DNA of 64,000 nt from Occultella kanbiaonis (GTDB taxonomy: Bacteria; Actinomycetota; Actinomycetes; Actinomycetales; Beutenbergiaceae): NCBI RefSeq assembly GCF_009708215.1, contig NZ_CP046175.1, positions 3,906,001 to 3,970,000 of the forward strand, written 5' to 3'. Below the pieces are notes generated by a model. The model was given only the letters and a program-made list of their open reading frames with translations, searched no databases and had not been told where the DNA came from. Positions 17,296 to 28,384 of this stretch are shown here, piece by piece. Numbering within the stretch: position 1 is the stretch's first letter; every line of letters begins with the position of its first letter. Made by a program: the position numbers and the translations under genes.

Positions 17296-17309
17296 CGCAA
17301 CGAATTGCG
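17296..17309. promoter_or_regulatory. Inverted repeat CGCAA-cgaa-TTGCG
   Basis: A short perfect dyad 20 bases upstream of the glgP start, next to the CTTGCAA repeats. It may be a binding half of the same regulator or part of the glgP promoter region. The supporting evidence is only symmetry and position. Confidence 0.4.
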
Positions 17310-17312
17310 AAC

Positions 17313-17331
17313 CTTGCAATGCTCTTGCAAG
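17313..17331. promoter_or_regulatory. Direct repeat CTTGCAA x2, MalR-like operator
   Basis: CTTGCAA at 17313-17319 and again at 17324-17330, spaced 11 bases apart, about one helical turn. CTTGCA-type repeats are known targets of LacI-family maltose/amylase regulators (MalR/Reg1) in Streptomyces. Their place between glgP and glgE fits control of alpha-glucan metabolism. The regulator itself is not in the window. Confidence 0.55.
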
Positions 17332-17394
17332 CCCACCCCGCCCGAGTCGCCGACTCCACGTGTGAAGGAGCCCGGCTCTCGGTAGGTTCGACCC

Positions 17395-19406
17395 GTGAGC
17401 ACTCCACTTCCCACGCCCACCGCACCCATCGGCCGAATCCCCGTGATCGAGGTCGGCCCCATCGTCGAAGGTGGTCGCTGGCCGACCAAGGCGGTGGCCG
17501 GTGAGGTGATCCCGGTCCGCGCCACCGTCTTCCGCGAGGGGCACGACGCCGTCGCCGCGACGGCGGTCCTGGTGGCGCCGGACGGCACCGACCACAGCCA
17601 CGTGCGGATGGTGGACGTCTCCCCCGGCAACGACCGGTACGAGGCCTGGGTCCAGCCGGACGCCGTCGGGAACTGGACGTTCCGGGTGGAGGGCTGGTCC
17701 GACCCGTACGGCACCTGGTCCCACGACGCGGTCCTGAAGGTGCATGCCGACGTCGACACAGAGCTGATGCTGGCCGAGGGCGCCCTGGTCCTCGAGCGCG
17801 CCGCCACCGACCCCGCGATGACGGCGGCGCACCGGCAGGTCCTCGGCGACGCCGTCCTGGGGCTGCGGGACGACTCCCGCCCGCCCGTGGCCCGGCTCGC
17901 CGCGGGCATCTCGCCGGAGGTCCGCGGTGTACTCGCCGAGGTGCCGCTGCGGGACGCGGTGTCCCCGAGCGCGGCCTATCCCCTCACCGTGCACCGCCCG
18001 CGAGCGCTGTACGGCTCCTGGTACGAGTTCTTCCCCCGCTCCGAGGGTGCCCACCGGGATCCGAACACCGGCGAGTGGATCTCCGGCACGCTGCGCACCG
18101 CGGCGGAGCGGCTGCCGGGCATCGCCGAGATGGGCTTCGACGTCGTCTACCTGACCCCGATCCACCCGATCGGCACCACGAACCGCAAGGGCCGTAACAA
18201 CACCCTCGATACCGAGCCCGGTGACCCCGGCTCGCCCTACGGCATCGGCGCGGCCGACGGCGGTCACGATGCGATCCACGCCGACCTCGGCACCTTCGAC
18301 GACTTCGACGCGTTCGTGGCCCGCGCCCGCGCGCTCGGCCTCGAGGTGGCCCTGGACGTCGCGCTCCAGGCGTCCCCGGACCACCCCTGGGTCACCGAGC
18401 ACCCGGAGTGGTTCACCACCCGAGCGGACGGCTCGATCGCCTATGCGGAGAACCCGCCGAAGAAGTACCAGGACATCTACCCGCTGAACTTCGACAACGA
18501 CCCCGACGGCATCTACACCGCCATCCGGGACGTGCTCGGGGTCTGGATCGACCACGGCGTCACGCTGTTCCGGGTGGACAACCCGCACACGAAGCCGCTG
18601 CCGTTCTGGGAACGCATCCTGGCCGACGTCGCGGCCGAGCATCCGGACGTCATCTTCCTGTCCGAGGCGTTCACCCGCCCGGCCATGATGCGCACGCTGG
18701 CCACGGTCGGGTTCCACCAGTCCTACACATACTTCACCTGGCGCCACACGAAGGACGAGCTCGCCGAGTACTTCACCGAGGTGGCCGGCGACTCCGCCGC
18801 CGTGATGCGACCGAGCTTCTGGCCGACCACCCACGACATCCTCACCCCGTACATGCAGCAGGGCGGTGCGGCCGCGTTCGCCATCCGCGCCGTGCTCGCC
18901 GCCACCGGCGCACCGACGTGGGGTATCTACTCCGGTTACGAACTCGCCGAGCACGTCGCCCGGCCCGGCGCCGAGGAGCAGATCGACAACGAGAAGTACG
19001 AATACAGACCGCGGGACTGGGAGCGTGCCCGCGAGCAGTACGGGCTGACCGCACTGCTGACCGCCCTGAACCGGATCCGCCGCGACCACCCGGCGCTGCA
19101 GCAGCTGCGCAACCTGACCATCCACCCGACCTCCGACGACGCGACCCTCTGCTACTCCAAGCGGGTCCGCGCCGAGCACTCCCCCACCGGCCGCGAGGAC
19201 GTCGTCATCGTCGTGGTGAACCTCGACCCGTTCACCACCCGGGACTCACTGCTGCACCTGGACCTGGCCGCGCTCGGGCTCGACGGCCACGACGCGTTCG
19301 CCGCCCACGACGAGCTCTCCGGCGAGACCTACTCCTGGGGCGCGAACCCGTTCGTGCGGCTGGACCCGTGGGGACGCCCGGCGCACCTGATCCACGTGAG
19401 GCCGGC

Positions 19407-19410
<4 letters not shown>
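17395..19410 (+). CDS. glgE: Alpha-1,4-glucan:maltose-1-phosphate maltosyltransferase
   Basis: A 671-residue GlgE, which adds maltosyl units from maltose-1-phosphate to the non-reducing ends of alpha-1,4-glucan. The N-terminal beta-sandwich ends near residue 200; the GH13_3 barrel follows. The nucleophile is Asp395 in [11 protein letters not shown] and the acid/base is Glu424 in FLSEAFTRP, each one residue above the published positions D394/E423 of Streptomyces coelicolor Glg[13 protein letters not shown] is also characteristic. Start GTG 17395. Its stop overlaps treS (ATGA), heading the operon glgE-treS-mak::glgB, a complete trehalose-to-glycogen route. Confidence 0.97.
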
Positions 19411-21436
<2,026 letters not shown>

Positions 21437-21440
<4 letters not shown>

Positions 21441-24400
21441 CCGAGGTGCCGTCGCTGCTGATCGAACTGCTGGAGCCATGGATCCGCCTGCAGCGCTGGT
21501 TCCCGGCCAAGGACGAACCGGGCGCCGCGATCCGGGTGCTCAGTTCCATGGACCTGGCCGACCCCGCCGGGCAGGCCTCCTGCACGGTGCTGATCCTCGC
21601 CGTCGATCGCAGTGCCGGCACCACGCTCGTGCAGGTGCCGGTGGTGACCGCGCCCACCGACCCGGCCCGGCCGGGAGCCGAGCCGGGCCGGGAGCCGACC
21701 GGGCTGATCGCGACCCTGGCCGGTGACCGGGCACTCATCGACGGCCCGCACCACCCGGCCTTCGTCCGCGCCTGGCTGGCGGCCGCCGAGACCGACCTCG
21801 CCGGGACTGGGCAACCGTCGGTGGCTGGCGCCCCGGGGGTCGACGCGCCGGATCCGGTGGCGCGGGCCGTCGTCGCCGATGTCTCGGCGGCCGCGACGGG
21901 CGCCCGGGTCCTCACCGGCGAGCAGTCGAACACCTCGGTGCTGCTGCCCGCCGCGGGGCTGATCCTCAAGGTGTTCCGGGTGCTGGCCGCCGGCCCGAAC
22001 CCGGACATCGACGTGACCCGCGCCCTGCACCACTCCGGCTGGTCTCAGGTGCCGGCGCCGCTGGGCTGGTCGGCCGGCCGCTGGCCGGACCCGGCCGGGT
22101 CCGGCGCGCCGCAGCAGGGCTACCTGGGCGTGCTCACCGCGTTCGTCCCGGACGCCCGTGACGGCTTCGACCTCCTCTGCGAGCGCGCCGGCACCGGCGC
22201 GGACGTCACGGATCTGGTCCATGACCTCGGCGTGACGGTCGCGGACATGCATGAGCACCTGCGCACCGCCCTTCCGGTCCACGACCCGCGCAGCGCGGCC
22301 GCGCGGGCGGGCGACCTGGCCGCGGCCATGCGCCAGCGGGCCACCTGGGCGCTGGAGACGGTGCCCGAGCTGGCCCCGTTCACCGACGCGATCGACGAAC
22401 TGATCACGGGTGTCGCCGCGATGGAGACCGTGCCGAGCGTGCAGCGGATCCACGGCGACCTGCACCTGGGCCAGACGCTGCGTTCCGGCGTCGGCGCCAC
22501 AGCTGCGCCGAAATGGTTCGTGATCGACTTCGAGGGCGAGCCGTTGCGGCCGTTGGCGCAGCGGACCCGGCCGGACCAGCCGTTGCGCGACCTGGCCGGC
22601 ATGCTCCGCTCGCTCGACTACGCGGCCGCCGTCGGCGGGGCACCCGGCGAGGACTGGACGAGCGCCGCGCGCGCCGCCCTCCTCGCCGGCTACATCGAGG
22701 GTGGCAACAACTCCGCCGCCCAGCGCGAGGCCGTCGACGACGAGCACGACCTCCGCACCGGGGGCACGCTGGTCCGTGCCCTAGAACTGGACAAGGCCCT
22801 GTACGAGGCCGTCTACGAGTACCAGAACCGCCCGGACTGGCTGTCGATCCCGCTCCGCGGGATCCGACGGATCACAGAGGAGCACGCCATGACCTTCCCG
22901 CCTGATGACGACGCCGTCGGGGCACCGCTGAGCATTCCGGTCGAGGCTGCGCTCGACGCGCCGCCGGCCGCGGTACCGGGCACGGCCGCGGGAGCGCCGG
23001 GCGACGCGACCACCGCCCCCGGCGACCCCGACGACGACGGCGAGCCCACGCCGTCGACCATCGACCGCGACCTGCTCGGGATCGTCGCCCACGGCCAACA
23101 CTTCGCCCCGCACGACATCCTCGGTCCGCACCTGGACACCGAGCGCGGCGTCGTCACGATCCGGACGGTCCGCCACCTGGCCACGGCTGTCACGATCATC
23201 ACGCCCGATGGCCGGCACGAGGCGCGGCACGAGGACTTCGGCGTGTGGGTGCTCGCCCTGCGGGCCGACGAGGTGCCGGACTACCGCGTCGAGGTCACCT
23301 ACGAGGCCGGCCCGGTCCTGGCCGACGATCCGTACCGGTTCCTGCCCACGCTCGGGGAGGTCGACCAGCACCTCATCCGGGAGGGGCGCCACGAGCAGCT
23401 CTGGGAGGTGCTCGGGGCGCACGTGCGGACGTTCGGGTCCGTGCTCGGCGAGGTGCGCGGCGTCTCCTTCTCGGTGTGGGCACCGAACGCACGAGCGGTG
23501 CGGGTGGTGGGCGACTTCAACGGCTGGGACGGGCGATCATCGTCGATGCGCTCACTCGGCTCGACCGGGGTCTGGGAGCTCTTCCTGCCGGACGTGAACG
23601 ACGGGGCCAGGTACAAGTTCGAGCTCTGTCACGCCGACGGCTCCTGGCACACCAAGGCCGACCCGATGGCGCGCGCCGCCGAGGTGCCGCCCGCGACCGC
23701 CTCGGTGGTGACGGTCTCCGAGTACACGTGGGCGGACGAGGACTGGATGGCGGCGCGGGCGGCGCAGGATCCGCACAGCGGCCCGATGAGCGTGTACGAG
23801 GTGCACCTCGGCTCCTGGCGGCCCGGCCTCAGTTACGTCGAGCTCGCCGATCAGCTCGTCGGGTACGTGACCTGGATGGGCTTCACACACGTCGAGCTGA
23901 TGCCGGTCGCCGAGCACCCGTTCGGCGGGTCCTGGGGCTACCAGGTCACGTCCTACTACGCCCCGACGTCGCGGTTCGGCAGCCCGGACGAGTTCCGGCA
24001 CCTGGTCGACGCGCTGCACCGGGCCGGCATCGGGGTGATCCTGGACTGGGTCCCGGCGCACTTCCCGAAGGACGAGTGGGCCCTGGCCGCGTTCGACGGG
24101 ACCGCCCTGTACGAGCACCCGGACCCGATGCGCGGCGAGCAGAAGGACTGGGGCACCCTGGTCTTCAACTTCGGGCGCAACGAGGTCCGCAACTTCCTGG
24201 TCGCGAACGCCCTGTACTGGCTCACCGAGTTCCACATCGACGGGCTGCGGGTGGACGCCGTGGCATCGATGCTCTACCTCGACTACTCGCGTGAGCCCGG
24301 CCAGTGGCGACCGAACGAGCGCGGCGGCCGGGAGAACCTGGAGGCGATCCAGTTCCTCCAGGAGACGAACGCGACGGCCTACCGGGTGGCCCCCGGGATC

Positions 24401-25219
24401 GTCATGATCGCCGAGGAGTCCACCGCGTGGCCGGGGGTGACGGCGCCGACCGACCACGGCGGCCTCGGCTTCGGCCTGAAGTGGAACATGGGCTGGATGA
24501 ACGACACGCTGCGGTACCTCGCGGAGGAGCCGATCAACCGCCGCTACCACCACGGCGAACTGACCTTCTCCCTCGTGTACGCGTTCTCCGAGCGGTTCGT
24601 GCTGCCGATCAGTCACGACGAGGTGGTGCACGGGAAGGGTTCGCTGTGGCAGAAGATGCCCGGCGACCTGTGGCAGAAGCTGGCCGGGGTCCGGACCCTG
24701 TTCGCCTACCAGTGGTCCCACCCGGGCAAGAACCTGATGTTCATGGGCGGGGAGTTCGCGCAGAACCGGGAGTGGAACGAGGGCGCCGGCCTCGAGTGGG
24801 GACTGGGCGACACCCCTCCGCACGCCGGGGTCCGGCTTGCGCTGCGGGCACTGAACCAGGTCTACCGGGACAACCCGGCCCTGTGGCACGACGACCACAC
24901 CTACCACGGCTTCGAGTGGCTGGAGGCGAACGACGGCGACCACAACGTGCTGGCCTACCTGCGCAAGGACGGCGAGGACCACGTCGCCGTGCTGGTCAAC
25001 TTCGCCGGCACCGGGCACCAGTCCTACCGGCTCGGCCTCCCGCACGGCGGGGACTGGACGGAGATCCTGAACACCGACGACCCGTCCTTCGGCGGCTCCG
25101 GGGTCCTCAACCCCGGCACCCTGACCGCCGAGGAGGTGCCCTGGCACGGCCGGAGCCACTCGGTGCTCATCGAGGTCCCGCCGCTGGGCGCCATCTTCCT
25201 CAAGCCCAGCACCGCCTGA
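21437..25219 (+). CDS. glgB: Fused maltokinase - 1,4-alpha-glucan branching enzyme
   Basis: One 1260-codon frame encodes two complete enzymes. Residues ~1-484 are maltokinase (Mak/Pep2): cap [15 protein letters not shown] loop [10 protein letters not shown], catalytic HGDLHLGQ and metal-binding VIDFEGEP; it makes maltose-1-phosphate for GlgE. Residues ~485-1260 are GlgB: a Pro/Ala linker, two CBM48-like N-domains ([19 protein letters not shown]), the nucleophile Asp of [16 protein letters not shown], the Glu of [12 protein letters not shown] and the Asp of [13 protein letters not shown]. No stop separates them, but AGAGGAG precedes an in-frame ATG at 22889 with a 6-base spacer, so free GlgB (776 residues) may also be made. 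The ATG at 21437 overlaps the treS stop. Confidence 0.95.
22876..22891 (+). promoter_or_regulatory. Internal ribosome-binding site for stand-alone GlgB
   Basis: AGAGGAG at 22876-22882 followed after six bases by ATG at 22889-22891, exactly at the junction between maltokinase and branching-enzyme homology. It is the layout expected of an ordinary gene start, now inside a longer open frame. Confidence 0.6.
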
Positions 25220-25223
25220 TCCT

Positions 25224-25287
25224 GGGCACGAACGCGAGGTTGTTGGCCCCTCCGGCGACGGCGGAGCCAACAAACTCGCGTTCGCCC
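25224..25287. terminator. Long hairpin between convergent genes (family element H2)
   Basis: Arms 25224-25247 and 25266-25287 pair over more than 20 bases with one mismatch and one small bulge, around the loop CCCTCCGGCGACGGCGGA. It lies between the mak::glgB stop and the stop of the convergent AbiEi-like gene. Stem and loop are nearly repeated at 26317-26380, which plain terminators would not require. Confidence 0.7.
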
Positions 25288-25291
25288 ATGG

Positions 25292-26266
25292 TCAGGCCGC
25301 GAGTGCACGGCGGACCTCGTTGGGGATGATCCCTCCTCGCAGGACGTCGCGACCGGCGAACCGCAGCAGAAGGGCATCGGACCGGGTGGCGATCGCGTTC
25401 TGCCGCGCCCGGTCGGCGAACAGCGCGGCCGGGTTCGAGTGGACGTCGCGACCGTCGACCTCGACCAGCACCCAGCGCCCGTCCTTCCGGCGCCAGCCCA
25501 GGTCGACCCGGGCCACGAACAGCCCGCGCGCGTCCCGAACCTCAACCTGCAGATCGTCCGGAGGGAGTCCGTGGTCGACGCAGTCGAGTCGCGCGAACGA
25601 CTCCATCGGTGATTCGGCCCGCCCGTCCACGAGCGCGAGCCATCCGTTGACCCCCGCCGCACCCCGTCGACCACGCAGTTGCTCGGCGATCCAGTCAAGA
25701 TCCTCCGCGCGGAGCCGTCCCAGATGCAGACCCGAGTCGAGCATCGCCACAGCCGTGTCCCGCGGCAGTTCCGGCAGTGCCTGCACGAACGCACAACGCA
25801 CGGACGCGACCCGCGGCTTCCTCGCCTCCGGCCCTTCATGGACCACAGCGATCCTGGGGCCCATCCGCACGACCTCCAGGGGCAACCCGAAGCGGCGTAC
25901 CGTCACGCCGCTGGCACCCGGGGCTCCGCGGCCACCCGGAAGCGTCACCTCGGACGGGATCTGGCGTGGCAGGCCGTGGATGCCGTGGAGCGCGAGGGCA
26001 CTCAGCCCCACCACGACCGCGTCGGAAGGGGAAGCCAGGCAGGCGAGCCAGCCGGCCCGCACGCGGGCGAGGTCGAGAGGGTGGAGGGCCGGGTCCGGCT
26101 CACCGGTGTCGTAGACGCCGCGCGTCGCCTGGGTCCAGTGACCGGCCCGGACCAGACTCGCGAGGCGGTGGTCGCAGATGCCGAGATCCCTGCACTGGTG
26201 CCGGCTGACGAGCCCGGCCTGCGCGCGGGCGAGCGAGCGGACCCGCGGCTCCGGTCGAACTGTCAT
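25292..26266 (-). CDS. AbiEi-like N-domain plus DUF559-like (PD-(D/E)XK) protein, copy 2
   Basis: A 324-residue paralogue of the gene at 13584. The N-terminal winged-helix reads QAGLVSRHQCRDLGICDHRL (residues ~16-35). The C-terminal nuclease-like core has Glu in RAESPMESFARLD, Asp in VARVDLGWR and ExD in VLVEVDGRDVHSNP, then a conserved DRARQNAIATRSDALLLRF helix-strand. The gene is bracketed by two near-identical ~55-base hairpins, H2 just after its stop and H3 about 50 bases before its start. No cognate toxin gene is adjacent. Role unknown; DNA binding plus nuclease-like activity is inferred from domain resemblance only. Confidence 0.75.
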   Translation of the reverse strand: MTVRPEPRVRSLARAQAGLVSRHQCRDLGICDHRLASLVRAGHWTQATRGVYDTGEPDPALHPLDLARVRAGWLACLASPSDAVVVGLSALALHGIHGLPRQIPSEVTLPGGRGAPGASGVTVRRFGLPLEVVRMGPRIAVVHEGPEARKPRVASVRCAFVQALPELPRDTAVAMLDSGLHLGRLRAEDLDWIAEQLRGRRGAAGVNGWLALVDGRAESPMESFARLDCVDHGLPPDDLQVEVRDARGLFVARVDLGWRRKDGRWVLVEVDGRDVHSNPAALFADRARQNAIATRSDALLLRFAGRDVLRGGIIPNEVRRALAA

Positions 26267-26316
26267 TCCCCCATGGGACCTCGTTCTTCCGAGATCTCAT
26301 CGAACCCTGTGGATAC

Positions 26317-26380
26317 CGGCACGAACGCGAGCTTGTTGGCCCCTCCGGCGACAGCAGTGCCAACAACCTCGCGCTCACCG
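26317..26380. terminator. Long hairpin downstream of the thioredoxin-like gene (family element H3)
   Basis: Arms 26317-26340 and 26359-26380 around the loop CCCTCCGGCGACAGCAGT. It is almost the same sequence as H2, in the same orientation, 1.1 kb away. It lies 32 bases beyond the stop of the minus-strand thioredoxin-like gene and before the start of the AbiEi-like gene, so it can terminate the former. Confidence 0.65.
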
Positions 26381-26412
26381 ACACCCCCGGCGCCGGAGCC
26401 GGGTGCCGGTGG

Positions 26413-27348
26413 CTAGAAGAGCGCGACGGCGAGGTCGCGGCGCGCCTTGATGAGTTCCTGCGAGTCCTCGGGGGCGAGCAGGAACAGGTCGAGCAGTCGC
26501 AGCCGCGCCTCCTCGCGCTCCGGGCCGGCGGTCACCCGGATCACGCCGATGACCCGCGCGTACCCGGCGGCGAGCTGGCCGGCGCCGATCTCGACGTCGG
26601 CGGCCACCAGCTGCACCGGCAGGTCGCCGGGGGCAGCGTCCCGCGCGGCGGTGAGGGCACTGATCGCGTCGACCCCGTTCAGCCGGCGGAGCAGGTTCAC
26701 CTGGGCGAGCCCGGCCTTCGCCTCGGCGTCCGCCGGGTTCTCCTTCAGCGCCTGCTCGAAGGCTGCGGCGGCGCCGTCGAGGTCGTCCGCCTCGATGGCG
26801 TCGTAGGCGGCCTGGATCAGCGGGGGCAACTCCGGCTCCGGGGCCTCCTCGGGCTCCTCGCCGGACACGTCGAGCTGACCGGAGACGCCGTTCTCGGCGG
26901 CCACGCGGAGCAGCTCGTCGAGGACCTGGCGGATCTGCTCGGCGGGGTAGGCACCCTGGAACAGCGGCAGCGGCTGGCCCTTCATGACGGCCAGCACGGA
27001 CGGCACCGCCTGCACCTGGAACGCCTGCGCGATCCGGGGGCTGGTGGTCACGTCCACCCGAGCCAGCAGGAACCGGCCGGCGTAGGACCCGGCCAGCTCG
27101 GTCAGCACCGGCATCAGTTCGTCGCTGTTGGCCTCGCCCGGCTGGTACAGCGCCACCACGACGGGCACCTGGGCGGACTGCTGGACCACGTCGTTGAACG
27201 TGGCCTCGGTGACGTCGACCACGGCCCCGCCCCCGGCATCCCCGCCCGGGGTGGTGCCGCCGGCGGGCCGCTGCCCGGGCGGTGGTCCGGACAGTGCCGA
27301 GAGGTCGACGGCGCCGCGCAGGTTCAACGAGGGGGGAGGTTGGCTCAT
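26413..27348 (-). CDS. Thioredoxin-like TPR protein (CnoX/YbbN type)
   Basis: A 311-residue cytoplasmic protein. Residues ~42-150 form a thioredoxin fold (VVDVTEATFNDVV, AQAFQVQAVPSVLAVMKG with the cis-Pro), and ~175-310 are TPR helices (AAYDAIEADDLDGAAAAFEQA). The usual CGPC site is replaced by YQPGEANS, so it cannot act as a dithiol oxidoreductase. The architecture is that of CnoX/YbbN co-chaperones, which hand clients to GroEL/DnaK. It is last in a minus-strand operon after a lipoprotein and a membrane protein, starting 25 bases after the lipoprotein stop. Confidence 0.88.
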   Translation of the reverse strand: MSQPPPSLNLRGAVDLSALSGPPPGQRPAGGTTPGGDAGGGAVVDVTEATFNDVVQQSAQVPVVVALYQPGEANSDELMPVLTELAGSYAGRFLLARVDVTTSPRIAQAFQVQAVPSVLAVMKGQPLPLFQGAYPAEQIRQVLDELLRVAAENGVSGQLDVSGEEPEEAPEPELPPLIQAAYDAIEADDLDGAAAAFEQALKENPADAEAKAGLAQVNLLRRLNGVDAISALTAARDAAPGDLPVQLVAADVEIGAGQLAAGYARVIGVIRVTAGPEREEARLRLLDLFLLAPEDSQELIKARRDLAVALF

Positions 27349-27373
27349 GGACGAAATCCTAACGCCGGCGGAC

Positions 27374-28384
27374 TCAGGACTCGGCGACGTAGGTGAGCAC
27401 GTGCTCCCCGCCGAGGACGGTGATCTGGGCGCCGTCCGCGGCGGGCGGCACGTAGAAGGCGACCATCTGCTCGTACGTCGCGGTCAGGGAACCCTCCACC
27501 TCGCTGTTGCCGTTCAGCACGGCGAGCCGGCCACCGACCTCGAGGGTCGCGCCCTCGACGGTCTTGGTGAACTCCTGCAGCATGACCGTCGCGCCGACGA
27601 CGATCGCGCCGCCGTCGTCGGTGGCCAGGGTGAGCACCGGGTCGTCGGCCGCCCTGACCGTGTTGGTCACGGTGCCGGCCTCCTCCACGGCCGTCGTCAA
27701 CCCGGCGAGCTCGGCGGCCACCAACGACCGCAGGCTGTCCTCGGCGAACGTGCCCGCGTACTGGCTGCCGGAATTGGTGAGCACGTCGGCATAGGCCGGT
27801 ACCACCTGTCCGGGTGGCAGCACCAAGCCCTCCGCGTCGGCGGCCACCTGGGGACTGCCGATCGAACCCAACGACGTTGCCGGCATCGAGACGCCCGGGA
27901 ACAGCCGGACCCAGTCCATCAGGACGTACGGGTCCCGCGGCGTGGCCTGTTCGAGCGTCAGCAGGATCGGCACGTTCGCGCCGTCGGGAATCTCGGTGAC
28001 CACCATGACCGTGTGCGGCCAGGCCTCGGTGTTCGAGACGATCTCCACGTCGGCCAGCCCGGTCAGCGGTTGCACCGCGTACGGGGTCTCCTCGCCGGCC
28101 GTCGCCGTTGCGAGGGCATACTCGGCGGTCCGGATCCGCAGCGCGGCCCCCGCGACCCGACCCTCCAGGAGGCTCGCGTCACCGGCCTCGTCGGCCGCAG
28201 CGATGGTCTCCTCCAGTGAGGTCAGCACCCGCTCGATCCGGGACTCGTCCAGGACCGGGACCGGGTCGGTCGGCGCCGGGTCGGCGTCCACCTCCGGGAC
28301 CGGGATGGCGCAGGAGGCCAGCACGGCGCCCAGGGCGGTGGCTGCGGCGAGTGCCTGCAGGCGACGGCGGAGCGTCTGCCTCAT
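27374..28384 (-). CDS. Secreted lipoprotein of unknown function
   Basis: A 336-residue protein with an Arg-rich start, a hydrophobic core (LAAATALGAVLASC) and a lipobox ending in Cys24, so it should be lipidated on the outer face of the membrane. The mature part is rich in Glu, Val and Ala, and has repeated short beta-rich segments (DDPVLTLATDDGGAIVVGAT). No enzymatic motif was seen. I believe it belongs to a conserved actinobacterial family but cannot name its role. It overlaps the upstream membrane-protein gene by four bases (ATGA), so the two are translationally coupled and probably act together in the envelope. Confidence 0.85.
   Translation of the reverse strand: MRQTLRRRLQALAAATALGAVLASCAIPVPEVDADPAPTDPVPVLDESRIERVLTSLEETIAAADEAGDASLLEGRVAGAALRIRTAEYALATATAGEETPYAVQPLTGLADVEIVSNTEAWPHTVMVVTEIPDGANVPILLTLEQATPRDPYVLMDWVRLFPGVSMPATSLGSIGSPQVAADAEGLVLPPGQVVPAYADVLTNSGSQYAGTFAEDSLRSLVAAELAGLTTAVEEAGTVTNTVRAADDPVLTLATDDGGAIVVGATVMLQEFTKTVEGATLEVGGRLAVLNGNSEVEGSLTATYEQMVAFYVPPAADGAQITVLGGEHVLTYVAES

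Noticed and set aside
14604-17504. 966-codon plus-strand frame over glgP
   Set aside because: Antisense to a clear phosphorylase; composition and lack of motifs mark it as a shadow.
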